From Vreelandella nanhaiensis (GTDB taxonomy: Bacteria; Pseudomonadota; Gammaproteobacteria; Pseudomonadales; Halomonadaceae): 64,000 nucleotides of DNA. Below, piece by piece: positions 20,070 through 29,260 of this stretch. Positions within the stretch are counted from its first letter, which is position 1. Each line of letters starts with the position of its first letter. The position numbers and the translations under genes were made by a program. The notes beneath the pieces are model-generated. The model was not told the origin of the DNA. It did no database searches and saw nothing but the letters and a program-made list of their open reading frames with translations. The stretch is from contig NZ_RZHF01000005.1 of the NCBI RefSeq assembly GCF_003990185.1, positions 124,001 to 188,000 of the forward strand, in the 5' to 3' direction.

Positions 20070-20693
20070 TCACCCGATCATGATGGGGCCAGCCACTACC
20101 CTTAACGCCAGCGCAATTAACAGCACGCCCGTTACCCGATTAACCCAGTGGGCATGGCGCTGTAGCCACGGCAGCACCCGTGAATGCGACAAGCCGACGG
20201 CCACCAGCACGTACCATCCGCCATCAATAAGCATAGCGGTCAATATCACGATCGCCTTGGCTATTATGCTCATGTCCGGCGTAACAAATTGACTAAGCAG
20301 GGCCACGAAAAAGATAATTAGCTTGGGGTTACCCAACGCGACCAGCACACCCTCTTTTGCTGCCTGTCGGTTAGTGGTGACAACGGCACTTGCGCTTATT
20401 GCGCCTGCCTTTCCTGCTCGCAGCGCCTGAATACCCAACCAGGCCAGATAAGCCGCCCCGCCCCAGGTAATCAGTTGAAAAACCTCAGGCGAGCGCGTTA
20501 TCAAGGCGCCTAGCCCCCATACAGTCAAAAGCGCATAAAACCCGACCCCCAAGGCATGAAACAGCGCTGCCGTAATGCCTGGCAGCCGCCCGCCGCCCAA
20601 TGTGTGGCGCAATACCAGTGCAAGGCTTGGCCCCGGTGACATAGCCCCCATGGCGCAGATCGCCGCCAGCGATAACCAGAGTGAAAACGGCAT
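20070..20693 (-). CDS. LysE/RhtB family amino acid exporter
   Basis: 207 residues with six hydrophobic helices. The family signature near the N-terminus, MGAMSPGPSLALVLRHTLGG, and later ALGNPKLIIFFVALLSQF are clear. These carriers export amino acids such as lysine, threonine or homoserine; the specific substrate cannot be read. It lies alone, divergent from yeeN. Confidence 0.88.
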   Translation of the reverse strand: MPFSLWLSLAAICAMGAMSPGPSLALVLRHTLGGGRLPGITAALFHALGVGFYALLTVWGLGALITRSPEVFQLITWGGAAYLAWLGIQALRAGKAGAISASAVVTTNRQAAKEGVLVALGNPKLIIFFVALLSQFVTPDMSIIAKAIVILTAMLIDGGWYVLVAVGLSHSRVLPWLQRHAHWVNRVTGVLLIALALRVVAGPIMIG

Positions 20694-20858
20694 TTTTACT
20701 CACATTCTCTTAGTAATAGATCTTAGTAATAGACAAACGCCAGTATACGCCAATGCCGCCAAGGGCTGTATTAGCCCCATGCATAACGCCATAGCACTTA
20801 AATAACGCTGTTAGCATGGTACGCTGTTGGGTAAAATTTTCCCCTTTTGATGAAAATG

Positions 20859-20881
20859 ACGCCTGCAATCAAGACAGGCGT
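20859..20881 (+). other. Leader hairpin upstream of the yeeN-like gene
   Basis: ACGCCTG (20859-20865) pairs with CAGGCGT (20875-20881) around a 9-nt loop, ending 25 bp before the ATG at 20907. It lies within what would be coding sequence if the upstream ATG at 20847 were used, and so supports the downstream start. A role in translation or attenuation is speculative. Confidence 0.4.
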
Positions 20882-20906
20882 TACATGGCTAATAAAGGAC
20901 TCCAAT

Positions 20907-21638
20907 ATGGGTAGGGCGTTTCAAAACCGTAAAGAATCTATGGCCAAAACGGCCGCGGCAAAAACCAAGGTTTACAGCAAGTACGGGCGTGAAATCTATG
21001 TCTGCGCCAAAGCCGGCGGCACCGACCCCAACGGCAACCTTGCGCTGCGCGGTTTGATGGAGCGTGCGAAAAAAGATCAGGTGCCCTCGCACGTTATTGA
21101 GAAAGCACTGGACAAGGCCAGCGGCGCGGGTGGCGAAGATTTCTCAACGGCCCGCTACGAAGGCTTCGGCCCCGGTAATGCCATGGTAATTGTCGACTGC
21201 CTGACCGATAACCCCAACCGTACCTTTGGCGATGTACGCGGCTGCTTTACCAAAACCAAAAGCAAAATCGGCACACCCGGCAGTGTTAGCCACATGTTCG
21301 ACCACTGCGCGATTTTTGCCTTTGCCGGCCAAGAAGAAGAGGCCGTGCTTGAAGCACTGATGGAAGCCGACGTCGATGTCACTGATATCGAGCAAGAAGA
21401 AGGTCGCATTACCGTTTTTGCACCGCATACTGAATATGCAAAAGCCAAGCAGGCGCTGCTGGATGCATTTGGTGAGATAGACTTTGAGGCCGATGAAATT
21501 CAGTTTCTGCCGCAAAATACCACGCCAATTGAAGGCGATGATGTGATCATGTTCGAGAAGTTCTTAAGCATGCTTAACGAATTGGATGACGTACAGAACG
21601 TCTTTCATAGCGCAGAACTACCTGAAGAAAGCGAATAG
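20907..21638 (+). CDS. yeeN: YebC/PmpR family protein, YeeN type
   Basis: 243 residues. YebC-family proteins act as transcription regulators or as translation factors that relieve ribosome stalling; the YeeN branch is less studied. Blocks: [95 protein letters not shown] and a C-terminal acidic region with [13 protein letters not shown]. The ATG at 20907 follows AAAGGACTCCAAT and gives the family start. Monocistronic. Confidence 0.93.
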   Translation: MGRAFQNRKESMAKTAAAKTKVYSKYGREIYVCAKAGGTDPNGNLALRGLMERAKKDQVPSHVIEKALDKASGAGGEDFSTARYEGFGPGNAMVIVDCLTDNPNRTFGDVRGCFTKTKSKIGTPGSVSHMFDHCAIFAFAGQEEEAVLEALMEADVDVTDIEQEEGRITVFAPHTEYAKAKQALLDAFGEIDFEADEIQFLPQNTTPIEGDDVIMFEKFLSMLNELDDVQNVFHSAELPEESE

Positions 21639-21678
21639 TCAGTCGGTGCACAAGGCGTCTTGCTTAGCGCCGGCGGCT

Positions 21679-22527
21679 TTAGTGGCGTAATCCGCGACGT
21701 CCGCCAGCAGCATCCGGTGCCTCCAGCGCCATGTCAGGCGGTAGTAGCGCTGGCTTGATTCCCGCCCGGCTTAGCACCTGCTTACCGCGCACGGTCAGGT
21801 CGGTTATAAATAGAAACTGCTGGCGTGGGTCCACGGGGTAGGCACGAATACGGTAGTGCGTGCCCCAGGGTTTCTCTTCGGCCACCACGATAATCGGTTG
21901 ATCAAACTTGAGGTAAGCACTGGTCAGGGCGACATCCCGCAAAGCCTTGCGCACCCAATCCGCCTCGTGCTCTGGATGAAGGTAGAAGCTTGCCACGCAC
22001 TGCAGACTGGTTTTACCGTTATTGGCATTATAAATGGCCGTGTCCCACAATTTGAGATGTGGCACCGCTACCAGATCATCATCCGGGGTCAGAATCTCCA
22101 CAGTACGCATTCCGACATGCTTCACCTCGCCATAGGTGTCCTCAATATCTACCCAATCGCCTGGCCGATATGGTAGCTCCACAGCAGCTACCATGCCGGC
22201 AATTAGACTGCTGACGTAGTCTTTCAAGGCGAAGCCAATCGCTAGGCCAATGGCACCCAGGAGCGTCACCATATTGCGTAATGACGGCTCAATCATGATA
22301 GGTACAGCAATTGCCAATGCGACGATTAGAATCACCAGCCGGGTGAGTGGTACCAGAGCAAATATCCGAAAGCGGACCTGGCCATGCAATCGGTTAGCCA
22401 GCCAGTTCAACCCGCGCTGACTGACGATGGTTAGCAGAATAACGCTGGCGAGTATAATACCCAGACTAATGAGGGCCTGACTGTCGATATCGTTGAAAAG
22501 TTTGGCGTACTGCTTTTGATCGTCCAT
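21679..22527 (-). CDS. MscS family mechanosensitive channel
   Basis: 282 residues with three transmembrane helices and a cytoplasmic vestibule. The pore helix reads LLGAIGLAIGFALKDYVSS, followed by PYRPGDWVDIEDTYGEVKHVG of the beta domain and IVAVPHL-like DLVAVPHLKLWD. MscS channels release solutes on hypo-osmotic shock. The ATG at 22527 has AGGAGACCTG in front; longer in-frame starts reach into the upstream gene. It begins 8 bp after the stop of a 396-residue unknown gene, so the pair is almost certainly one transcript. Confidence 0.9.
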   Translation of the reverse strand: MDDQKQYAKLFNDIDSQALISLGIILASVILLTIVSQRGLNWLANRLHGQVRFRIFALVPLTRLVILIVALAIAVPIMIEPSLRNMVTLLGAIGLAIGFALKDYVSSLIAGMVAAVELPYRPGDWVDIEDTYGEVKHVGMRTVEILTPDDDLVAVPHLKLWDTAIYNANNGKTSLQCVASFYLHPEHEADWVRKALRDVALTSAYLKFDQPIIVVAEEKPWGTHYRIRAYPVDPRQQFLFITDLTVRGKQVLSRAGIKPALLPPDMALEAPDAAGGRRGLRH

Positions 22528-22535
22528 CAGGTCTC

Positions 22536-23726
22536 CTACAGCGGATCGACAAGATAGTTGCGTGTTTCCAGAAGTTGCCGAACGCTGGCGTAGCTTAACG
22601 GTGCCACCTGCCAACGGCCATCCTCCTTGCGGGCAAGAATGCCCTGACGAGTCAGCGCCAGCCGAGCATTTAACGCCTCATGATGCGAAAACGGCAGCAC
22701 GTCACCTAACGCCTGATCCTCAAGTCCCCCGTGAAGCAACAGCGTATGCAGCACCAGCATAGCCACATCACCGGTATCTGCTGGCAGCTCGGCATCGGCC
22801 AGGGCATCAACCAGCCACAGTTCTTGAGACGTATCTTGCGATGCATCGACTTCTTTTGCAGACGCAGGCCCACGTAATCGCGCGCGCCAGTAGTGCCACG
22901 CAATCCCCAGATGCCCACGGCAGTGCGCCGCCAAACGCTGCAGCTCTTTATGAGCAGATGCCTTATGTGCAGTCTCATCCTCTTCCGGGTGGGCTAATAC
23001 CTGTTTACCGGTACGCGTGCTATACACACACAGGTTATTCTCGCCGTTATTGGCAATATCGGCAAAATAGCGAGCTAGCTGCTCCCCTTCCAGCGCCTGC
23101 AGGGTAAACACAGGTGCCCCTTCGACCCCTACCGCGTGCTGTAGATAGGCGTAGGTCCAGCTATCGCAACCAATGACGCCATGTCCCAAGCGACCACTGA
23201 AGGCACGCTCCAGAAACTCCCGTACGCCTTGTAATCCATAAGAATGGCGCAGAAAATGCCGTTCAAGCGCGGGTATCGCCCAACGTTTGAACGGTGCGCA
23301 GTGCTCCACCCAGGCAAGGCTGCCGTCGGTAAGCTCCTGATACGTAGGTGGCACTATCTCTTGAACGCTCTGCTGCTCGGCCCAGTGACTGACTATCGGT
23401 GCATGGCCACCGTGAGGCGGGGTAATAAAGAACACCACCGGCTCGTTATCCAGCTTATGCTGAAAAATCGTTTGGGAAAGTAGCGCTGCGGCTGAGGACC
23501 AGTCAATGGGGGGTACCAGGTGTGCTAGCCTTACTTCCGGTAGCAAGCGCAGCTCATCCTCTTCTTTGACCTGTTGTTCGGCACCTCGCTTGCCAGCCAG
23601 CCAGGTAGCGGTTGCTCGCCAGCTTCGTCGCCACTGGCTTGCCTGGGTATTTTGAGGCGTACAGAATTTCTCCAGTGCCACTATTTCCCATGGCAGTGAA
23701 GCGGCCTTTATTGAACGCTGTGGCAT
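22536..23726 (-). CDS. Unknown protein cotranscribed with the MscS channel
   Basis: 396-residue soluble protein of unknown function. The first 60 residues are basic with several Trp (ASQWRRSWRATATWLAGK). The middle contains VFFITPPHGGHAPIVSHWAE, YGLQGVREFLERAFSGRLGH and GVIGCDSWTYAYLQHAVGV. The last 90 residues (HALLLHGGLEDQALG-like, then LNARLALTRQGILARKEDG and WQVAPLSYASVRQLLETRNY) look like a winged-helix domain. No Walker motif or signal peptide was found. The ATG at 23726 follows TTTGGGGCAGACG. The close linkage to mscS suggests a partner or regulator of the channel, but this is inference. Confidence 0.75.
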   Translation of the reverse strand: MPQRSIKAASLPWEIVALEKFCTPQNTQASQWRRSWRATATWLAGKRGAEQQVKEEDELRLLPEVRLAHLVPPIDWSSAAALLSQTIFQHKLDNEPVVFFITPPHGGHAPIVSHWAEQQSVQEIVPPTYQELTDGSLAWVEHCAPFKRWAIPALERHFLRHSYGLQGVREFLERAFSGRLGHGVIGCDSWTYAYLQHAVGVEGAPVFTLQALEGEQLARYFADIANNGENNLCVYSTRTGKQVLAHPEEDETAHKASAHKELQRLAAHCRGHLGIAWHYWRARLRGPASAKEVDASQDTSQELWLVDALADAELPADTGDVAMLVLHTLLLHGGLEDQALGDVLPFSHHEALNARLALTRQGILARKEDGRWQVAPLSYASVRQLLETRNYLVDPL

Positions 23727-23881
23727 CGTCTGCCCCAAAGTTTATGATAAATTGATTGGACAAGATTAAGATGTATATGCCGATATAGGTGTCATGGGGC
23801 TATACGAATTTATCGGCTAAAATACAATCTTTATAGTAATACCCTTCACCCGCAAACTTCGAGTTTATGCAGGAGGCGATC

Positions 23882-24148
23882 ATGAGCATCGTTCATGTTA
23901 GCGAGAAAGAGCTATACGCCAAGCTTGAAAAGTGTATAGCGGGAGAGCGCGTGCTGATTGATCGTGAGGGCGATCGCTTTAGTGCTCGCATTCAGCACGC
24001 TCGCGGGATGGATGCCACCGTCATTCCGGAAAAGCAGTTAGGTAACAGTGGTAAATCGTCTAACGATATCAACAGTATTACTGTGCCCTACGAGACTATC
24101 TGGGAACTGGAAATCAAAGGCGTGGTATATAGCCGTTTAGCCGAATAA
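23882..24148 (+). CDS. Small conserved-looking protein of unknown function
   Basis: 88 residues, soluble, with a strong GCAGGAGGCGATC ribosome binding site directly before the ATG. The sequence MSIVHVSEKELYAKLEKCIA then GERVLIDREGDRFSARIQ suggests a small alpha/beta fold that could resemble an antitoxin or DNA-binding module, but no family is recognised and no toxin gene lies beside it. It is divergent from the mscS-partner gene and convergent with the downstream dehydrogenase. Confidence 0.7.
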   Translation: MSIVHVSEKELYAKLEKCIAGERVLIDREGDRFSARIQHARGMDATVIPEKQLGNSGKSSNDINSITVPYETIWELEIKGVVYSRLAE

Positions 24149-24154
24149 GTACGC

Positions 24155-24192
24155 ACTCACCAGCGCGCTATCAATAGCGCTTGCTGGTGAGT
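24155..24192. terminator. Bidirectional hairpin between convergent genes
   Basis: Outer stem ACTCACCAGC (24155-24164) with GCTGGTGAGT (24183-24192), inner stem GCGCTA with TAGCGC and a TCAA loop, with a two-base bulge. It lies between the 88-residue gene and the convergent dehydrogenase. There is no long U tract on either strand, so it may act as a processing or weak bidirectional terminator. Confidence 0.6.
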
Positions 24193-24212
24193 CTACTTGC
24201 AGCAAAAAGCTT

Positions 24213-25220
24213 CTAGAACGTTAAACAGATTTTACCCAGGTGCTTGCCAGCTTCCTGATAGCGGAATGCATCTGCTATTTCCGATAGAGAAAACTCGCGG
24301 TCAATGACCGGACGCATATCATTAGCTTCAAGCGCCTTGATCATTTCCATTTGATGGCGGCGGCTTCCCACAATCAGTCCTTGTAAGCGCGCCTGCTTGG
24401 CCATCAGTTTGGCCGTCGGAACGTCACCCTGGCGCCCGGTCAATACGCCAATCAGCGAGATGTGTCCACCAATCTTGATCGCATCAATGGATTGAGGCAG
24501 CGTGCCGGGCCCACCGACCTCAATGATATGATCCACACCCTCGCCATGGGTCAACGCTTGCACTCGCTTGCCCCATTCTGGTTCTTCCTTGTAATTGATG
24601 GTATGCGCCGCGCCCAGCTCCTTGAGACGAGCAAGCTTCTCGTTTGAGGACGAAGTGGCAATCACCTCTGCACCCATCATATGCGCAAATTGAAGCGCAA
24701 ATACGGACACTCCGCCTGAACCAAGTACCAGTACGGTATCGCCAGCCTTCAGTCCGCCATCTACCACCAGCGCACGCCAGGCGGTCAGCCCGGCAGTAGT
24801 CAACGTGGCCGATTCAGCATGACTATAATCCTTGGGCTGATGGGTGAACCACTGCGCCGGGCGCACGACCTGTTCACAGGCATAGCCATCCACGCCGTCG
24901 CCTGGAGTAGTTGTAAAGTCAGCAATCCGCGCAGGTCCTTCCAACCAGTAGGGAAAGAAGGTTGACACCACGCGATCACCGACTGAAAACTCGGTCACGC
25001 CCTCGCCTACTTCTTCGACAGTGCCCGCTCCATCAGACATGGGAATACGCCCATCGGCGGTGGGCATCTTGCCTGCCACCACGCCGTAATCATGAAAATT
25101 GAGCGAACTTGCGTGTATACGAACCCGGATTTCACCCGGGCCAGGCACGCCCGGAGCGGGGGCGTCCTGCACGTTGAGCTTATCTAGTCCACCGGGCGCC
25201 TGTAGCGTTACTACTTGCAT
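24213..25220 (-). CDS. Zinc-independent alcohol dehydrogenase / quinone oxidoreductase-like protein
   Basis: 335-residue MDR-superfamily protein. The GroES-like part shows SSLNFHDYGVVAGKMP and MSDGAGTVEEVGEGVTEFSV, followed by GDRVVSTFFPYW; the Rossmann part shows GDTVLVLGSGGVSVFALQFA. The usual zinc-ligand cysteines of class III ADHs are not evident, so NAD(P)H-dependent quinone or enoyl reductase activity is more likely than classical alcohol oxidation. Substrate unknown. It stands 59 bp before the ABC exporter gene on the same strand but separated by a promoter-sized gap. Confidence 0.82.
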   Translation of the reverse strand: MQVVTLQAPGGLDKLNVQDAPAPGVPGPGEIRVRIHASSLNFHDYGVVAGKMPTADGRIPMSDGAGTVEEVGEGVTEFSVGDRVVSTFFPYWLEGPARIADFTTTPGDGVDGYACEQVVRPAQWFTHQPKDYSHAESATLTTAGLTAWRALVVDGGLKAGDTVLVLGSGGVSVFALQFAHMMGAEVIATSSSNEKLARLKELGAAHTINYKEEPEWGKRVQALTHGEGVDHIIEVGGPGTLPQSIDAIKIGGHISLIGVLTGRQGDVPTAKLMAKQARLQGLIVGSRRHQMEMIKALEANDMRPVIDREFSLSEIADAFRYQEAGKHLGKICLTF

Positions 25221-25279
25221 TTAACGATCTCCTGATCAAGTCATTCAGTGAAAGATACGTTAGCAGAGGATAGCTCTTC

Positions 25280-27148
25280 TCACATATCCACGCCTAAAAA
25301 GCCGCCTGACTGGCGCTTCCATAGTCCGGCGTAAATCCCCTCCTGCGCGAGCAGCTCGGCATGTGTGCCGCTTTCCACAATTTGTCCTTGTTCTACCACG
25401 ATAAGCCGGTCAAGCATCGCGATGGTGGAAAGCCGGTGGGCAATAGCGATAACTGTCTTACCTTCCATCAGCGTATCCAGCTGTTCCTGAATGGCGGCTT
25501 CCACTTCAGAGTCCAGTGCTGAGGTGGCTTCATCCAATACCAGGATGGGCGCATTTTTCAACAGTACCCTCGCGATGGCGATACGCTGGCGCTGGCCGCC
25601 AGAAAGCTTGACGCCGCGCTCGCCCACATGGGCATCCAGCCCGCGACGTCCTTTCGGATCCACCAAGTCATTGATAAACGCATCGGCGTGGGCACGGCAT
25701 ACAGCGGTCCACACATCCTCATCGCTTGCCTGGGGCGTGCCATAACGAATGTTGTCACGCAGCGAGCGATGCAGCAGCGAGGTATCCTGGGTCACCATGC
25801 CAATCTGGTGACGCAGCGAGGTCTGGGTGACCTGCGAAATATCCTGCCCATCAATCATAATGCGCCCGCCCTGTACGTCATAAAAGCGCAGCAGCAGATT
25901 GGCCAGGGTCGACTTGCCCGCCCCGGAGCGGCCAATCAAGCCAATTTTCTCCCCCGGAGCGATGGTCAGGTTCAGGCCATCAAACACCGTCCGGCTTTCC
26001 CCTTTGGCCTGCTCATAGCTAAAGCGCAGCGCATCAAAACGAATTCCGCCCGCAGACACCTCAAGCGCGGGCGCATTGGGCACATCGCGAATGGTGGGTT
26101 CACGAGCAATGGTATTCATGCCGTCCTGAACGGTGCCAATATTTTCAAATAGCCCCGCCACTTCCCATAAAATCCAGTCAGACATAAAGCGGATTCGCAT
26201 CACCAGCGCAATCGCGATGGTCAGTACGCCGAGCGAAATGGCGTCGTAATACCAGGTACTGATCGCCATCCCCGCCGTGCCTACCAGCAATGCGGTGTTC
26301 AGCAGGGTCAGACAGACACTCATGATGGTCACCAAGCGCATCTGGCGATGCACGGTCACCATAAACGTTTCCATGGCCTCACGGGCATAGCGTTGCTCAC
26401 GGTCGGTATCGGCAAACAACTTGATGGTTTGAATATTGCTGTAGCTGTCGACCACGCGCCCAGTCATCTGGGCACGGGCATCCGCCTGGGCCATGGAAAC
26501 ATCGCGCAGCCGAGGTACGAAAAAGCGCATGATGGCCAGATAACCGATCAGCCAGAGCCCCAACGGCAGCAATAGCCAAAGATCAGCCCGCCCCAACAGA
26601 ATGGCTGCCCCAGTGAAGTACACGATCGCATAGACCAGAAGCCCCATGACCTTGGTGACCGTCTCGCGGATGGCCAGCGCCGTTTGCATCACTTTCTGGG
26701 ACACACGCCCGGCAAACTCATCCTGATAAAACGCCAGGCTCTGATTGAGCATATGACGATGCGACAGCCAGCGGCCAATCATCGGGTAGTTGCCAAAGAT
26801 ACTCTGGTGGGTAATCAGTGACTGACCCAATACCAGAAGCGGCAGCCCGAGCAGCACCATGATGCCGATGCCCGCAAGCCAAAGGCCGTGGGCCGACCAG
26901 AAGCCTTCCCGCTCTACATGGCCCAGCCAATCCACCAGCTCGCCCATATAGCTGAAGAAGAACACTTCGGCAGATGACACCAACGCAGTGAACAGCGTCA
27001 TCAAAAGCAGAAGCGGCAGCACAGGGCGCGAAAAATGCCAGATAAACGGCAAAAGACCCTGAGGTGGCGTCTGCACCTCACCTTCAGGGTAAGGGTTCAC
27101 GCGGGTTTCAAAGTAACGAAACAGCGGATGCAGCATACGAGAAAACAT
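25280..27148 (-). CDS. ABC exporter (fused permease and ATPase)
   Basis: 622 residues. Residues about 30-350 hold six transmembrane helices of an ABC type I exporter; the rest is an ATPase with Walker A GLIGRSGAGKSTLANL, signature KLSGGQRQRIAIARVLL and Walker B ILVLDEATSALDSE. It resembles half-transporter lipid or multidrug exporters that work as homodimers. The substrate cannot be read from sequence. It begins 18 bp after the AbrB-family gene stop, so the two may be cotranscribed. Confidence 0.9.
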   Translation of the reverse strand: MFSRMLHPLFRYFETRVNPYPEGEVQTPPQGLLPFIWHFSRPVLPLLLLMTLFTALVSSAEVFFFSYMGELVDWLGHVEREGFWSAHGLWLAGIGIMVLLGLPLLVLGQSLITHQSIFGNYPMIGRWLSHRHMLNQSLAFYQDEFAGRVSQKVMQTALAIRETVTKVMGLLVYAIVYFTGAAILLGRADLWLLLPLGLWLIGYLAIMRFFVPRLRDVSMAQADARAQMTGRVVDSYSNIQTIKLFADTDREQRYAREAMETFMVTVHRQMRLVTIMSVCLTLLNTALLVGTAGMAISTWYYDAISLGVLTIAIALVMRIRFMSDWILWEVAGLFENIGTVQDGMNTIAREPTIRDVPNAPALEVSAGGIRFDALRFSYEQAKGESRTVFDGLNLTIAPGEKIGLIGRSGAGKSTLANLLLRFYDVQGGRIMIDGQDISQVTQTSLRHQIGMVTQDTSLLHRSLRDNIRYGTPQASDEDVWTAVCRAHADAFINDLVDPKGRRGLDAHVGERGVKLSGGQRQRIAIARVLLKNAPILVLDEATSALDSEVEAAIQEQLDTLMEGKTVIAIAHRLSTIAMLDRLIVVEQGQIVESGTHAELLAQEGIYAGLWKRQSGGFLGVDM

Positions 27149-27166
27149 GGGGGTTCCTTACGTTAC

Positions 27167-28231
27167 TTATTTATCGCTGGATATATCCGCTGCCTGGCGA
27201 CGCAACAGCCAGCGTGCCCAAAAAGGCGCAAATACCATCAACGCCACCATACGTAGAAGATGATGAAAGGCGACAAACACCGGATCAATATTAAGCGCTA
27301 CCGCCAGAATAGCCATTTCACCAATGCCACCCGGCGCCAGAGCCAGAAGCGCCACATCGCGCCCTACGCCTACCAACTGATGAATCAACTCGGCAAACAC
27401 CGCAAGTGAGCCCAAGGCCAACAGCGTGGCAACACCTGACTGCCACAAATAGCGCCCGAACAGCCGCCGCGTCATGCCCTTGAAGCGCGAGCCAATGGCA
27501 CTACCCAAAACCCACAGCATCAGGTTCATGCCCCAGTCAGGCAGCTTGAGACTTGCAATATCAAACCCAGAGAGCAGTGCGGCGACTAGCAGGGGAAACA
27601 GCAATGCAGGGGTAGGAAAACGTAACCAGCGGCCAAGAGGTAATAAAAGAGGGATCAGAAGCACTATCCAACCATGCTCAAGTTCGGCAGTCTGAGAGGT
27701 GCTTGCCACGCTGCCGCCTTCATAGGCCCAAAAAAGCGGCGGGAGAAACAGAATGACCAGAATCACACGCAGCGATTGGGCAATGGCGATGCGCTGGGGA
27801 TTACCGCCGCATTTATCGCCCAGCAAAATCATAGCGGTCATGGCCCCCGGCGCTGCCCCAAACCAGGCGCTGACCGAATCGAATCCGCAGCGCCGATACC
27901 AAGCAGCCGCAACGGCGGTCGAAACTGCCACCCCCAACAGAAGCAGGATTGCTGAAAGCGGCCAATCCACCACCCGGCTGGCAAGTTGAGGAGTCACCTG
28001 ACTGCCCAGCACCAGCCCCATGACCGCTAAAAAGACACTGCGTAGCGGCTCGGGGATGACCACATTAAGGCCTTGTGATGAAACCAGTAAATTGGCCGTC
28101 AGCGGCCCCAGCATCCAGGCAAGGGGCAAGCCGGTGAGCTGAAAAAGGGCGCCTCCCAGCGCCCCTACTGCAAGCGATGTAATTAGCCCTTTTGCCGTCC
28201 CTGCGCTCACCTTGATGCCCTTCACATCCAC
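27167..28231 (-). CDS. AbrB family membrane protein
   Basis: 354 residues with about ten hydrophobic helices in an internal duplication. LPLAWMLGPLTANLLVSS near the start and SAWFGAAPGAMTAMILLG, then ALAPGGIGEMAILAVALNID, are typical AbrB-family blocks. The family is often mislabelled ammonia monooxygenase and in E. coli was linked to regulation of aidB, but its transport role is unresolved. It is followed 18 bp later by the ABC exporter gene on the same strand. Confidence 0.88.
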   Translation of the reverse strand: MDVKGIKVSAGTAKGLITSLAVGALGGALFQLTGLPLAWMLGPLTANLLVSSQGLNVVIPEPLRSVFLAVMGLVLGSQVTPQLASRVVDWPLSAILLLLGVAVSTAVAAAWYRRCGFDSVSAWFGAAPGAMTAMILLGDKCGGNPQRIAIAQSLRVILVILFLPPLFWAYEGGSVASTSQTAELEHGWIVLLIPLLLPLGRWLRFPTPALLFPLLVAALLSGFDIASLKLPDWGMNLMLWVLGSAIGSRFKGMTRRLFGRYLWQSGVATLLALGSLAVFAELIHQLVGVGRDVALLALAPGGIGEMAILAVALNIDPVFVAFHHLLRMVALMVFAPFWARWLLRRQAADISSDK

Positions 28232-28321
28232 TCCTTGTGTATCGCGAAAGCCGTCTTCTATGAGTGCCGCTTACTGATGAGCGAGTTCTAGCACACCAGC
28301 TTATTCTTTGAGCAGCAGAGC

Positions 28322-29197
28322 CTAGTAAGGCTGGGGAATCTCGTCGCTGTCATCGTCGTCGCGCATCCGCGCCTGACGCTCAGCCTCTTCTTCCTTGGCG
28401 TCGTCAATCACGGCCATCAGCTCGTCGACATTGGCTATATGGTTATCAAAATCGAACTGCCCGGTGAGTTGGCTATCCGGATGCAGCTCGCCCGCTTCAT
28501 AAAGCGCCCACATTTCCTTGGCGTAGTGGGTAGTTAACAGCGCGGGCGCAAAGCGGCCAAAGTAGGCGCGCATGTTGTCCACATCGCGCTCCAGCATGAC
28601 GGCTGCGCTGTTGTTGCCAGCGGCATCGACCGCCTGGGGCAGGTCAATAATTACCGGCCCTTCGGCATCCACCAACACGTTGAATTCGGATAGATCGCCG
28701 TGAATCAAGCCTGCACACAGCATGCGTACCACGTCCTGGATCACCTTGGCGTGGTAGCGAAGCGCCTGTTCTTCGGTAAGCGTGACATCATCCAGACGCG
28801 GCGCTACATCACCCTGGGCGTCGGTAATCATCTCCATCAGCAGCACGCCATCTACAAAGCCGTAAGGCTTGGGCACACGCACGTCAGCAGCCGCCAGCCG
28901 GTAGAGCGCGTCCACCTCGGCAGTTAGCCACGCTTGCTCCTGCTCTTTCTGACCGTAACGGGTTTTCTTGGCCATGGCCCGGGCCCGGCGGCTATTACGC
29001 TCCTTGCGGCCTTCCTGATACTGCACCGCCTGCTTGAAACTGCGCTGCTTGGCCTCCTTGAATACCTTGGCACAACGGACATCATCCCCGCAGCGTACAA
29101 CGAAAACCTGCGCTTCCTTGCCGCTCATCAACTGCATCAATACCTCATCGATCAGGCCGTCATCGACCAGGGGCTGTAATCGTTTGGGTGTCTTCAT
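28322..29197 (-). CDS. RIO1-like serine protein kinase
   Basis: 291 residues. RIO kinases are atypical serine kinases first known from ribosome maturation in archaea and eukaryotes; bacterial copies are less understood. The ATP-binding part reads SGKEAQVFVVRCGDDVRCAK, the catalytic loop LIHGDLSEFNVLVD with Asp and Asn, and the metal-binding loop VIIDLPQAVDA. The C-terminal 30 residues are acidic and probably disordered. The ATG at 29197 begins MKTPKRLQPLVDDGLID; an in-frame ATG at 29209 is four residues longer. It lies 64 bp after the dbpA stop on the same strand. Confidence 0.9.
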   Translation of the reverse strand: MKTPKRLQPLVDDGLIDEVLMQLMSGKEAQVFVVRCGDDVRCAKVFKEAKQRSFKQAVQYQEGRKERNSRRARAMAKKTRYGQKEQEQAWLTAEVDALYRLAAADVRVPKPYGFVDGVLLMEMITDAQGDVAPRLDDVTLTEEQALRYHAKVIQDVVRMLCAGLIHGDLSEFNVLVDAEGPVIIDLPQAVDAAGNNSAAVMLERDVDNMRAYFGRFAPALLTTHYAKEMWALYEAGELHPDSQLTGQFDFDNHIANVDELMAVIDDAKEEEAERQARMRDDDDSDEIPQPY

Positions 29198-29260
29198 GGG
29201 TAGCTGCAATGGCTCCTTTGATGAGTAGGCACGGCTAACACTATCGAATACCGGCGATGT

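Noticed and set aside
23882..24148. Antitoxin-like interpretation of the 88-residue protein
   Set aside because: No toxin gene is adjacent and the protein has no clear antitoxin motif.
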